Shown: positions 1 through 11,166, counted from the first letter of the stretch. The stretch is 64,000 nucleotides of DNA from Datisca glomerata (GCA_003255025.1 QANY01009342.1:62001-126000); one strand, 5' to 3'. A program made the numbers and translations. Notes: generated by a model not told the origin, from the sequence alone.

Positions 1-978
1 TAAAGTAGCAACAGAATAAGACAAGTTCTGTATCAGATCTTGATTGATAAATAATAAACCAGATAGGAAGCAAAAATGAATGAGAGATGAGAGTAAAAAG
101 GTAGGAAACACAAGAAATTTATCGTGATTCAGTTCACAATGTGTGAACCTACATTCAACAGTTGAAAACTAATCAATCACTATATATGAATGGGATTCCA
201 AGGATACAAACACACTCATGGCAAATTACAAAGATTTTAGAGAAATAACTCATTTATAGTACATTTTCTCTCACCTGGTTCTTTCTTCTTCAAGCTTACC
301 CGAGAAATACAATGCACTTTGATGAAGCTTTCTCTCGAGAAATCATCTCAATGCTGCTTAGTCAGTCTTTAAGCTCCACCTATGTAGTGTTATAACTAGC
401 TTTACCATGTCAACAAAAGTTAACCAACACTCTCAGCTCATTTGATGAGTCACACTCTTTACAAATACTTCTTGGATACCGATGCTCTTGAAGTTTATGA
501 TCAATCACGTACATGAAAATATATCACTACTCCTAACTTATGTTAAATGACATCATATCGCTATGCATGAGGAATGCCATTTAATTGATGATGATTGGAT
601 AGCAGTTAAATTCTCATGGCAGACAACGTCAACTGTTAAAGATTTGTAAAATTAGGAATCAGATTATGCAATTAAAATTTTAGGGACTAAATTGATAGCA
701 ATACACACACTCTATGAGTCTAAAATACCTTTTTACACAATTTTTTTTATCAAATTGAAGAAAAAAAGATTTGAACTTAAGACTTCCTCTTTAGAAGAGA
801 TGTGATTATCATTCAACTACGTCGTTCATCAGTTCTAGTTATTTAATAACAGATGTTGAGAACAAGCTAATTAATTAGTTTACTTATTTTCGAACTATTT
901 CCTTTTTTTTGTTCTCTACGTTTGGTAGGAAATATACTTGATAAATTCTTGAATTTGATGAAAGAAAGTGTGATGCAG
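1..978. other. Left-edge non-coding stretch
   Basis: No gene is supported here. The segment is AT-rich. Around 105-150 it reads like the transcribed part of a plant LTR (hairpin-like aatgtgtgaacctacatt), but no LTR ends or second copy are visible. The short open frame on the minus strand at 884-1159 is only the reverse complement of the PARP2 exon relic that follows. Confidence 0.4.
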
Positions 979-1077
979 AGTGCTTGCTGGAACAATGAGT
1001 ATATAGTCTATAATGTACATCAAGTTCAAATACGTTACGTTCTTCATGTAAATTTAATATACGTTCGAAATTTATAA
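979..1077 (+). pseudogene. Stray copy of the last exon of PARP2
   Basis: The sequence downstream of a splice-acceptor-like tgatgcag at 971-978 is a close match to exon 18 of the intact PARP2 gene at 21573-21665, in the same orientation. It still encodes the C-terminal catalytic block: NEYIVYN, containing the catalytic glutamate, then QVQIRYVL, ending at a TAA at 1075-1077. The genuine exon has WENEY where this copy has WNNEY, and its tail is longer and diverged (IYVRNL against RYAS). None of the other 17 exons is seen nearby, so it cannot make a PARP. It is best read as what is left of a second PARP2 copy, about 20.6 kb upstream of the corresponding exon. I see this homology directly; duplication followed by deletion is inference. 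Confidence 0.85.
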
Positions 1078-2316
1078 GATAATTTTCTGCAGAATATTGT
1101 GGAGAAACATTAAATTGCTGATATCTTTCTGCCAAATGATTAATGAAATATGATAGCAAGAAAATTAAGTGTACAAAAATATGAAATTATTGTGATTGAT
1201 ATCTCGTGAGTATGTTATTAAATATTGTAGGCGACATTTTAAATTTGTTTGCTTTCTCATGTTACCCTTGGGATAAAAAAAATGTCATCGAAGAAATGAG
1301 GGCAATTTCGTTATATTAACGTTACTACTTACTATGATTCTCGGAATTCGAAAATCCCAATATTGATGGATTTCACTTACCCTCCGAAATGGATTGAGAT
1401 GTCCGAAATTACTTCGATTTGGTTTCCCTAACAAACAGGGTTTTAGTTTGATTGAAAAAGCAAACACAAACAGGGGTATAGATTACATGTACATGATTTC
1501 TTAACTATCCCGTCTTTGTTTGAACAGAGTGAGAAATGAATAAAAAAAAGAATAATTTTAAGATGATTAAGTTATTAACTAAGTTTTAAGTAATTAAATA
1601 ATATAACAATCATTTATAGGTTAGTGTTATATGATTCCTTAAAATGATTTGATAAATTTATATATCAATGACTGTCGCATCACTTGATCACTTAAAATTT
1701 AATCAACTATTTAATCGATGTAAAATTACACATAAAAAGAATCAAGTTTATTATGCAATTGAGGAGGTGGAGCCAATATGATGCAATGCATACTAGTGAC
1801 CGGATATGGATGCTCATCCGTTACTATTATTTTCTATACTTTATTGTATGACCCAATCTAGACCATTCAGATCAGAACGGTTAATCCAACTGTGTCATAC
1901 TGCCTTTTACGTGAAACTCATATCGTTGTGTGATTTATGTATTGATGATATATCATTTTATTGGAAAATAGGTATGAGTGTTTTTCCTTAAATCATTCCC
2001 CTTGCCTTGAAACTCTCCCATTTTTGTGATATCTTCGGTACGAAGTTATTCACATTGCTATTTTGTGAACCGTAAGTGCTTAAATCATACCAAAATATTG
2101 AAAAGCTCAGGAACTACATCATGCTAGAATATTAGAATTTATGGATTCGGATTATATATCTAGAACCATAATGAACAATTGTCTACTGTTGCAAAAATCC
2201 TACGACAATTGATCATGAACCAAGGGTTGGTGGATTGTAATCTTTCTCAACCAAGCTCTGATACCTATGACAATTGATCATGAGAAGTAGATTAGTAATT
2301 TAGCATGATAAATTAC
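1078..2316. other. Non-coding stretch, no gene recognised
   Basis: AT-rich DNA with only short shadow frames. The 14-mer gacaattgatcatga occurs twice, near 2204 and 2268. Between them, near 2249, is gctctgatacc, which resembles the complement of the plant LTR-retrotransposon initiator-tRNA binding site. No LTR could be placed on it. Confidence 0.4.
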
Positions 2317-2777
2317 CCATACGATTCCTTTCGAATGCAAGAGGCATGAAGTCTTCATCTTGACCAATACCATTAACAAGTAATTTCCCATCACGAACCT
2401 ATTAAGGAGACAAAATGACATATGGTAGAAAGAGTGTGTGAGTAACAGAGTTATCGAAAATATAGAATTGAAAAGCAATGAAAAGGGAAAGTAAACACAA
2501 ACACAAATGAAGGACAGATACAATGGCTTATCCTCACGAGATCATTCAGAATATTAGAAAGACTTACTTCAACACAGTCACCAGCCTTCGCCTCTACTCT
2601 CTTAATGAAGACGTCACCTGAACTATAACCAAATTCCTGCCCACGCAAGCAAAAGACATCGGAAATAATGTTAGGATTGCCCTAATGTGAAAGAAATAAT
2701 AAATTCCCTGAGAAACAACTTTCACCTACAAGATTGGAGGAGCCTTAAAAATAACTATGTCTGAAACATTTGGCTTT
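2317..2777 (-). pseudogene. Plastidic/thylakoidal type I signal peptidase fragment (Plsp1/TPP-like)
   Basis: Three consecutive exons of a chloroplast type I signal peptidase are readable with correct splice sites and phases: 2777-2726 (KPNVSDIVIFKAPPIL), 2636-2568 (GYSSGDVFIKRV, then AKAGDCVE) and 2398-2317 (VRDGKLLVNGIGQDEDF). In the family this is the segment that follows the catalytic lysine, with the DVFIKR-V-AKEGD-VEV-GKL-VNG signature. Family members cleave transit or signal peptides at the thylakoid and envelope. The first exon ends in TAG where the family has a glutamine codon (CAG), so the frame is stopped by a single C-to-T change. The upstream exon with the catalytic serine (SMYPT) and the downstream exon with VFVMGDNRN are not found. 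It is a decayed partial copy that retains introns, so it arose from genomic DNA and not from an mRNA. Confidence 0.8.
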
Positions 2778-3072
2778 CTGGAAAAAAAAATGAAACCTGT
2801 TATCAAGAACAGATGCAGAATGATTAGCCAAGTATAAATGAAATCAATAATTAGGTAACTCCCAATTATTGGTTCAGTTCATTCATCGTATTACGTGTTT
2901 TCTTCAACATTCATCAAACATCCTTCTTCATTAGAGATCATCTCTATGTATAATTATGTCAACTGAAAAATGAAGTTCATAATTGTTCAGATCCTTCCAT
3001 TGTCTCCAGTCACCACACAAGGAATATAAAGAAGACATCTATCAGATATTCATTTAGATAGAGGAACATCAA

Positions 3073-3084
3073 GCTCTGATACCA
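3073..3084 (-). other. Retrotransposon primer-binding site
   Basis: On the minus strand this reads TGGTATCAGAGC, the classic initiator-methionine tRNA binding site of plant LTR retrotransposons. It sits two bases inside the LTR at 3087-3888. Confidence 0.8.
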
Positions 3085-3086
3085 CT

Positions 3087-3888
3087 TGTTGAGATTTTAG
3101 CAAACCTCAATATCATAGATCACTATTATCGTAATCTATCGAATTAATTTAATTCGTAAAAAAATAATATATCAAACAATTTAATATTAGAGGATTACAC
3201 CAATAGGACATCAGATTTAACGTGGAAAACTCTTCAGTGTGAAGGGAAAAATCGCATGACAAACTTCAAATCAAATCTACACTATAAAAATAATGGGATT
3301 ACAGCAAGTTCTTCTCTAGATAATACTAGAGGATTACACCAATCGAATAACTTGAACTACGTCACCAATAACAATGGATTACACCAAAATAAATCTCGTC
3401 AATAAAGAGATGCAAAACCACAACTTTGAAGATAACGAAGAAATTATCATTAAAGATGACTGTGATGAATTCACGAATACGCCTTCAGATTATCGAGACG
3501 ATGAGAGCAAAAATTTATCGTAACGATAATCCCATACACAAGTGATAAATTTTTTACTATTTTTTTCTAAATTTTCTTCCGCTCATCTCACCTCTTTCTC
3601 TCTATTTTTGTGTCTGAAAACACGAGTGGATCGAAAAGAATCCACCCATCAATGCTTAAGGCCTAGAAGCAGTGTGAAAGAAACGCTTTCACAATTGGGT
3701 TTCAATTGTGTGTTTTACACCCACAATAATACCATACACCTAGCTTCAATCACCCACAATAATACCGTACCCTAACTTCAATCACTCATTCGACCAGAAT
3801 GTGGTCAAATCCAACAGCCCAATAATTGCGCTCAATGTTTCCTTGGGCCTTGGCCTAAGAAGCCAATGTCTCCTCTAAAAACCCAACA
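3087..3888 (-). mobile_element. 802-bp LTR with adjoining primer-binding site (element truncated)
   Basis: The minus strand starts TGTTGGG at 3888 and ends CTCAACA at 3087, giving the 5'-TGTTG...CAACA-3' ends of an LTR, and the primer-binding site follows directly. It is therefore the 5' LTR of a minus-strand element, but no gag or pol follows: within a few hundred bases the signal peptidase pseudogene begins. The LTR contains several internal copies of ggattacaccaa (near 3191, 3339 and 3373). The LTR starts immediately next to the resistance gene fragment, so the element inserted into that gene. No matching 3' LTR or second target duplication is in the window. Confidence 0.7.
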
Positions 3889-3978
3889 CTTTGTTATAAT
3901 AATATTTCAGAGAAACACAATCTTCTACATGTACAGCAAGCACACTCGGTGGCGATTTGGGCAATCGTCGAAGCTTAT

Positions 3979-4056
3979 TGCAGTTAGGAAAATTAGAGTT
4001 TGAGAGAGAAACAAAGCTTGAGAAAGAAAGAATTGAACAGTCTTTCTCTATTGCTT
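3979..4056 (-). repeat. 3' LTR remnant of the 4-8.4 kb copia
   Basis: This 78-bp stretch aligns with 8190-8270, sharing gttaggaaaat, caaagcttgagaaagaaag and gaacagtctttctctattg. It is the last third of the LTR; the rest was lost in the internal deletion. Confidence 0.8.
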
Positions 4057-6930
4057 TTTGGAACACCAAGTGACAAGGTTCTTGCCCAAATAGGCACAAA
4101 AACCTCTTATAGATCGTCTATCGTCAAGATCATTTCCCTAATCAGCATCACTGAAACCTGTCAAACTCAAGGTAATAGACGTCTTCATCATAATGCCTTC
4201 TTCTATGATGCCTTTCAAGTATCGAAGAATCCTCTTAACTGCCCTCCAGTGAGTGTCTAGAGGCTTTTGCATGAACTGACATACACGATTCACACTAAAA
4301 CAGATTTATGGACAAGTTATGGTTATATACTGTAGGGCACCAACAACTGGCCTATACTCTTTTATATTCTCGATTGGTTCTCCATGAATAGCACTAAGTT
4401 TAAGCCTACTGGTCATTGGGTAGGTAGAGCCTTAGCATCCTCCATCTTAGCTCTTTTAAGAAGCTCTTGTATGTACTTCTTTTGTGACAAATAGAGCCCT
4501 TCTGGTATATGCAAAATGTAAATACCTATGTAGTAGTGAAGTTGTCCTAGATATTTTAGAGCAAAAGACTTGTCTAGATGATTGATAAGAGTCTACAATT
4601 CATTGTTCGAGCTGCTGGTAGTAATAATATCATCCACATAAACTAGGATGTAAGTAGTTAAAGTCTTTGAGAATCTCACAAACAAGGATTGATCTACCTT
4701 TAAAGAAGTGAATCCTAAGTCTTGCAAGCATGTGCTCAATCTTTCAAACTAAGCTCTTGGAGCTTGTCTCAAGCCATACAGAACCTTATGCATCTTACAT
4801 ACAAGCTATTGCCCTTGCTTCGTTACTTGGAAACCTGTAGGCTGCTCCATGTAAACTTCTTCACTAAGCATTCCATTTCAGAATACATTATTCACACCAA
4901 GCTTATTGATTTTCCAACCTTTGGCTAAAGCAATCGTTAGAATTACCTTTGTCGTTGCTAGCTTAACCAAATGGCTGAATGTCTCTGTAAAATGAAATCC
5001 ATGAGACTGAGAGTAGCCTTTGGCTACAAATCTAGCTTTTAACCGAGACATTGACCCATCAGAATTTTTCTTAATTTTGTAGACCCACTTAGATCCTACC
5101 AGGTTCTTGTTGTTAATAAGATGCACTAGAGACCAAGTTTGATTCTTTAAGAATGCATTGTACTCTTCTTTCATTGCTTGTTGCCACTGAGAATCCTTCC
5201 AAGCTTCCTTAAAACTTCCTGGTTCATTCTTAGACAGATTAGCAACATATACCTTTGTTTTGAAAATACCTTTTTTGACCTAGTTACCATGGGGTGTATA
5301 TTCAAAATAGCTTTTGTAATTGGTAAGATGTGGTTATTGGTTTAATTATTCACATCCTGAGTAGACACATCATTGGACTGAGAGGTGTTTTAAGATGAAT
5401 TTGAGTATGATATTTTTGTGTTATGCTGGTCTAATCTGTCATCAGTATCATTGGCATGTTCTAAAGGAAAATCTTGGGCATTAGAATGAGAATGACTTTG
5501 TGGCAAACGATCTGACTCACTAGGCTGCTTAGATTGCAAGATGGGTATGATAGATGGTTGGTTTGAGACATAAAATCTTGAAAAGCTAGAATTTTCCGAA
5601 TTACTTGACTGAGAAAAAAAGGGAACTTTGTATGATAAAAAACAACATGCCTAGAAACAAAAATTATTCCTTTTGAATCTAGATATTTATAACCTTTGTG
5701 TTGAGAACTATAGCCTAGATATGTGCAGGGTGTTGATCTATAGTCCATTTTATGAGAATAAAAAGCTTTAAGATTGGGAAAACACAAACAACCAAATACC
5801 TTTAAGCATGAATAATTTGTTCTTGACTTGTAAAGTTCCTCATGAGGTGATTTCTTGTTTAAGACATTCATGGGAATTTTGTTAATGAGGTAGAAAATGC
5901 TGGAAAAAGCATCAGACCAAAACTTTTGGGGTAAACTTGCTTGAGCAAGAAGAGAGGCTTGTTTCAATAACATGCCTATGTTATCTCTCTACTAAGCCAT
6001 TTTTTCATAAGTATATGGGCATTAAACTCTATGTATGATACCTGCTCTATTTAATAGAGGTGCTAAACTTCTAAACTCATCTCGCCAATCAGTTTGTGGC
6101 ATTTTAATCTTAGTACTAATATGGAGCTCTACTTGAGTTTTGAAATGAACAGAGCATTTCTATGCCTCATCCTTAGTTTTAAGAAAATAGAGCCAAGTGT
6201 ATCTTGAATAAGCATCAACAAAACTAAGATGATATTGATGACCATAAGTAGATAAAACTGGGGTAAAACCTCAAAGGTCAAATTCTATAAATTGAAGAGG
6301 ATTAGAATATTGAGTTTGAGAAGAAGGAAAAGGTTGTTTATGATTCTTGCCTAGTTGGCAGGCTTCGTAAATGGAATTTTTATTGAAAGAACAAGGAATA
6401 TTACAACCCTTAAGAATTCTCTTTACAAATTTTGAAAGAAGGATGGCCAAGCTTTCTATGCTAAAGAATAAAGGAATCTAGATCATTTATACTACAAAAA
6501 TTTGAGACTGAATTTGAAAAACACCTAGGAACAACTAAAGATGAACATTGATTATGTTTGCATTCCAGTTGTTGTCTTCCATTGAACAATAATCTGTAAA
6601 GCCCTTTATATAAACCACCCTCAAGAAGTACTTGTTTAGTTGTTTCGTCCTTCACAAAATAAATTGAGAGTGAAATTCAAAGAATACAGAATTGTCTTGG
6701 GCAAACTGTCTAACACTAAGCAGATTATTGGTTATATTTGGAGCATGTAAAAGATTTCTTAAATAAAGAGGTATGGGGCTAGAAATAAATTGAGAATGAC
6801 CAATATGATGAATATCAAGACCAGTATCATCCCCCATTTGGATCTTTTGATTACCTTTATACTCAATTTCAAAACTAAGATTGTTGAGATCATTAGTGAT
6901 GTGGTTGGTTCCTGCTGAATCTAGGTACCA
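4057..6930 (-). pseudogene. copia pol remnant (protease, integrase, RT, partial RNase H)
   Basis: Protease is seen near 6930 as WYLDSAGTNHITND, with the active-site DSG written DSA. The pre-integrase region follows at 6837-6461 (LLHAPNITNNLLSVRQFA). The integrase core near 6300-5980 keeps traces of the DxW and DAYSRYTW blocks, and its C-terminal part is clean at 5973-5461 (LKVFGCLCFPNLKAF, then CTYLGYSS.HKGYK). RT begins at 5174 (NKNLVGSKWVYKIKKNSDGS, then LKARFVAKGYSQ) and runs to VNRVCQFMQKP near 4290. RNase H is cut. Several frameshifts and stops prevent expression. Confidence 0.85.
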
Positions 6931-7042
6931 GCTGCTCAGATCTGAAGTTGTTCACGGAACTACTTGGGGTCACCATACTCCTTCAGTAGTTCCGTGTGCA
7001 CAACAGAATGAAAAGGAATTTTTATCATTTCAAATCCCTGTG

Positions 7043-7983
7043 CTACATTTGCAGAATGCTGAGATTATTTCTTTGGCCATTATTGTGACTTACAACTGAA
7101 ATTGGTTGTATTTTCTCCTGTAAAACTGGTATCAAAGTGGTAATAACACTTTTGTACTGTACGCCCAAGTCTCCCACAAAGCTGACATTAAGGCCTATTA
7201 CCATTGGTCCTTCCTCCTCGACCTCTGCCACGATTTGATCATCCTCTATTGCCAGAAAAATTTCCTTGGAAACCACCTTTATTACTTGCATAGGAGTGAT
7301 TACTGCTACTCCTAAATTTCTTCTGTGTCGTGAGATTGGCAGACATTTGGCCACTAATTTTCAGGTTTATTCTTCTTTCACGGCTCAAAAGAAGAGTGCT
7401 AACAGTCTTTATATTATGAGGGACTTCCTGTGAGGAGATAATGGCAACCATTGTATCATATTCATCACCTAAACCATTCAAGATGGCAAGAATTTGATCT
7501 GTCTCTGTGACTTGATGACCAGCTTGTTCAAGAAGATCACATGAGGTTTTTATTTTTGTCAGGTATTCTTTCATTGAAAATCTGTCCTTCTTGATATTCA
7601 AAAGTTGTTTCTTGTAATACAAGACTTTAGCAGTGGATTGTGATGAAAATTGCTGAGCAATTATGCTCTATACTTCTTTTACAGTAGTGCAGCCAATAAG
7701 TTGAGGAACATATAAATGAAAAATTAAGGCTAAGAGTCAAGAAACCAAAAGCTTATCTTGCCTAGAATAAATAAGAAATGCTGGGTTTGGAATGATATTA
7801 CCATTCGAATCTATGATTGTCTTGGTTGGAACAGATTAAGTACCATAGATGTAGCTCTCAAGGCCATAAACAAGAATGGGTATTCCACTTGGAATTTCTA
7901 GAGTAGGTAGTTATCTTCATCTAGATTATGGTGATTAACTGGCTAAAAGGATTTGCAATCATCTTCAGAGATTCATCCGCCAT
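7043..7983 (-). pseudogene. copia gag remnant
   Basis: The likely start codon is at 7983 (MADESLKMIANPF). The UBN2/gag-like helical domain is best preserved at 7622-7239: LLNIKKDRFSMKEYLTKIKT, then LAILNGLGDEYDTMVAIIS. A glycine/arginine/serine-rich tail follows. Stops after the first 25 codons and near 7840 break the frame. A normal gag would continue into a zinc knuckle, which is not intact here. Confidence 0.8.
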
Positions 7984-8177
7984 TGTCAAGGCTGGTTCTT
8001 GAACCCTTTCATGACTTGTATGGCCAGAATGATGAGGATATTCGTTGTTGTTAAATTGAGAGGAATCTCCTTCTTCTTCGTTGCTGGACTGAGTTGAGTC
8101 TTTCTCTTCGTTGTCTATTAATTGTGGTTGTTCATTCGAAGCTATTCAAGAATCTCTAAATCTCAGGAAAGAAGCCT

Positions 8178-8189
8178 AGAGCTCTGATA
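8178..8189 (-). other. Primer-binding site of the 4-8.4 kb copia
   Basis: The minus strand reads TATCAGAGCTC immediately after the LTR end, a degenerate match to the initiator-methionine tRNA site (TGGTATCAGAGC). Confidence 0.65.
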
Positions 8190-8435
8190 TGAAGTTAGGA
8201 AAATCAGAGTTTGACATAGAAACAAAGCTTGAGAAAGAAAGAGAATTGAACAGTCTTTCTCTATTGATTTTCTTTATTGCTTGATACAAGATGATGAACT
8301 CTTTATATAGACATATGTTGGCTCGGATTACAATCAAGAAGAGATAAGAGAAGACTAGGTCAAAACTACTAACTGTAAGTAGCTCAACTGAATTATAACA
8401 AAACAAAAAAATAAAAAAATGAACTTGATCTCTTA
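8190..8435 (-). repeat. 5' LTR of the 4-8.4 kb copia
   Basis: This 246-bp stretch begins with tgaagttagg on the plus strand and ends next to the TTTAT half of the target duplication. The outer terminal dinucleotide is TA where CA is expected on the plus strand, so it has mutated. Confidence 0.7.
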
Positions 8436-8835
8436 TTTATTGCAACCAAGCAATGAAAGTGTTTTCAAATTAGTAAGTTGATGAAAACTTCCTGATAAGT
8501 TCAAAAAATGGTTTCTGCATAGATTTAGAACCTCCAATGCGCAAAAGCATCTGAAATCATTAGGAATGTGACCATCCATTAAATTGTAGTCAGTTAGAGT
8601 TAAATATCTTAGAGAGCCAAAACCAAAAAAGGATCTAGTCAACTCTAATCCGAGGCCGGAATACATGCGATTTTGTCTTCGCAAATGTGGAGGGGGGAGC
8701 AATGAATGGCAAAACTCGCACAAAAGACCTTCGCAGTCCAACATTTTTAGGTTCCTCAGATGTCGAATACAAGACATATCACGCTTTATAAATGTTTTAC
8801 TTAATCTAATAAAACAAGGATCCCTCTCCTATGAT

Positions 8836-9330
8836 GGGAATTTTTTTTCCAGCATTGATACTGGGATTAATTCTGACCGTAGGATCTGATCAGGTTAATC
8901 CCAACCGGAGGTAAGGTTGCAGGTTGCTTCACCAAAATTTTCATAAATTTCATTTTTGCCCCAATCTTTCTTGAGAAACTTCACCAAAGTTTTAAAAAAA
9001 ATCTACTTTTCACGCCAATCTTCCTTTGGAAGATTCATCATATTTGTTTTAAATTATATTTTCACCCCAAGCTTCCTTGAGAAGTTTTACCAATTTTTTT
9101 GGCAAATCTCATTTTCACCCACGCTTCCATCAAGGGATCCCTAAACGCACCAAAATCGTCCAGCTCTCTCTCTTCATCGCAGTTCTCTCTCATTGTCCAG
9201 ATCTCTCTTCATCGGCTCTCTCTACTTTCATCGTTGGTTCTCTCTATGTCATCTGTTATCTCTATCGTTGGCTCTCTCTCTACGTGATATAGGGTTTTTG
9301 TTCATGAGCAACCCATTTGTCAATCAAAGC
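8836..9330. repeat. Short diverged tandem repeat, about 50-60 bp unit
   Basis: From about 8927 to 9140, units containing ccaatcttncttgagaa followed by ttcaccaaa recur at roughly 8960, 9020, 9067 and 9118, with considerable divergence. The rest to 9330 is pyrimidine-rich with many ctctct runs and shows no convincing gene. Confidence 0.5.
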
Positions 9331-9358
9331 CTCTCTCTCTCTCTCTCTCTCTCTCTCT
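9331..9358. repeat. (CT)14 microsatellite
   Basis: Fourteen perfect CT units in a longer pyrimidine-rich tract (9160-9390) of the sort often found in plant 5' leaders. Confidence 0.95.
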
Positions 9359-11163
9359 TCACGATGGTCATCTCTCTCTCTCAGACCATGCGAGTTTTCC
9401 CTAGAGTTACTACCGTCGAGACCATGAATGTCCTCGTTGCCTCGACCAAGCACCCAAAGCCCAAATTCGGTCCCACCTCCTCCGATCTACAAGGTTGCAG
9501 AGAGAATCGGAAGGGAAATGCCATGAGCAAGATTAATATATGGGTTTTGAGCATTTTGTTTAAGATGCTCTATGTGGCTTGGGATGCAAATTGTAAAACA
9601 TGTTTTGGGTATTTTCTTTCTTTTTTTTGTGTGACTTACATGTTGTTTTTCTCTTCGGTTTAACTTAGATGGTGGATGTGAGGAAGATGGAGTTTGACGG
9701 ATGAGGGAGCATTTGGGTAAAGGTTTAAGCTATAATTTCTTCTTATTTTAGAGATAATATATTTGTTGTCGGTAACATGGGAATATTTATTTTAGAGTGG
9801 TGATGCATGCAAATCTAAACTCTCAAAGTAGTTTGTAAGAACTCAACTTGATCTTGAATCTGGAAAGTTCTGGTAAGTGACATGCTTTAGAGGTTATGAA
9901 GTTCAATGTTGTAATGCACCTTTGTGGTATACTATATTTTGCTATGTAAGATAAAAGATTTTATTTAATTTCTTTGAGCAATCTAGGTAGAACCAGCAAG
10001 AACGGGTTCAAGCATTGGTGTTACAGTTGCATATGATATGGTTGATACCATTGGAAATGTAAATAAAATAATTCCAGAGATACTCCATTTTTGAAGATAT
10101 GATATTTTGAGAAGTGATGTGTGAGTTTTACCTCAAGTTTATTTACGTTCTTTCTAGTTCGTTAAGATACTTGTTGGATTTTTTATATATTTTGAATGAC
10201 TATGTGGAGCTTCAATTCCATGGTAGTGTTCAATAGTTCTTACATACATTAAACTGGTAAACTAGGAAGGTTGTTGTATCTCATTTTGCAGGTTGGGTGT
10301 TCTCATTCAATTTTTAAATGACTTTCATTTTACCATTAAGTTGTCTTAAAAAATCATTTTGCAGGTTGAGTTCTCTCATTCATACATCCTTTGGATCATT
10401 ATTAACCGTGCTTGTTTGCAGTTTCCCAATCTTGCACTATTTAGTAGTTTAAGATATTCTCCTACAACATCAAGTTCATCAAAGCTTATAAAGCAGTTTC
10501 TAGCTTCAAAGACATTAAAAATGTTTTTGTTATTTTCAGAGGGCACACATCAGAAGTCATTTCCTTCATCTACCTAGTTAATATACTATTCTAGTCTATA
10601 AATGGTACATCTGATAAGTATATACATTGTTTATGTACTAATCTACAATTCTTTATCTCTGGAATAATTTGATTTCCTCTATCTGCCTGTTAATGCTACT
10701 CAAGTATATTGTATGGATTATTGCACCTATAAATAGTACATCTGATATGCAATTAGGAAAAAAGGTTATTTTCTGTGATTTAATTTACATACGACTACTA
10801 AGAAAGAAGTTTTTCATGTGACATTTTTCATTTCTTTTTGTTAATGTAGACCTGTTACACTTCATTTTTCTATGTACATTTTAGAAAACTTTAGATCATC
10901 ACAGGACACGGATGAGTTCTATATAAATTTGATCATTTATGCTTTGGTTGTCTCACATGATACTGAAAGCAAGGGTGTTAGAGTAATTAAAAGTCTAGAA
11001 TATGTTGGTGAATGTAGAGGCCATGGTTGGTTCATTTTAATTTGTCTGGCATATGCTCTTTAATGGCTATTCAAGCTGGTTGTATCACAGTCAACTGTGA
11101 TTTTTCCTCTTCAGTCCAAAGGTTCCTTTATAAATATATTATAATTTGTAGCAATGGTGAGTG

Positions 11164-11166
<3 letters not shown>
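9359..11166. other. Unrecognised region with weak coding-like patches
   Basis: On the plus strand, 9379-9530 reads SLSQTMRVFPRVTTVETM, then VLVASTKHPKPKFGPTSSD, and 9987-10060, just after a tag|gtagaacc acceptor-like site, reads VEPARTGSSIGVTVAYDM followed by VDTIGN and a gt donor-like site. A third patch at 10890-10980 reads SSQDTDEFYINLIIYALV. Codon texture looks protein-like, but I recognise no family and cannot join the patches into a gene model. The 14-mer cattttgcaggttg occurs twice (near 10283 and 10357) with similar following sequence, a local duplication. This could be a decayed gene or an unannotated transposon. Confidence 0.3.

Larger units (their letters stand above)
3979..8435 (-). 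mobile_element. Decayed Ty1/copia retrotransposon, internally deleted
   Basis: In minus-strand order there is a 5' LTR (8190-8435), primer-binding site, gag, protease, integrase, reverse transcriptase and part of RNase H, then a 78-bp stub of the 3' LTR (3979-4056). Domain order protease-integrase-RT places it in copia. Flanks are CTTAT (3974-3978) and TTTAT (8436-8440), a 5-bp target duplication with one change. Frames are broken many times. RNase H stops shortly after the SWCSKK-like motif near 4060 and runs straight into LTR sequence, so its C-terminal half and about two-thirds of the 3' LTR are missing. The shared attgctt at the join suggests a small-homology deletion. Confidence 0.85.
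3889..8835 (-). pseudogene. Split TIR-NBS-LRR-type resistance gene LRR fragment
   Basis: Two pieces belong to one exon. The larger, 8835-8436, encodes leucine-rich repeats: LRNLKMLDCEG, then FGSLRYLTLTDYNL, GHIPNDFRCFCALEVLNL, and HQLTNLKTLSLLGC. The smaller, 3978-3889, continues in frame with NKLRRLPKSPPSVLAVHVEDC and SLKYYY. This is the typical end of the LRR domain in TNL immune receptors (LxxLP-x-PPS-x-DC-SL). The pieces are separated by the copia element 3979-8435, whose short target duplication falls inside the asparagine/lysine codons. A splice acceptor (catag) precedes the exon near 8836. Upstream TIR and NB-ARC domains are absent, and an LTR cuts the 3' end at 3888. In the family these are cytoplasmic or nuclear immune receptors; this copy is dead. 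Confidence 0.75.

Noticed and set aside
2249..2261. gctctgatacc as a second retrotransposon primer-binding site
   Set aside because: No LTR end, polypurine tract or second copy could be attached to it. Kept only as a note.
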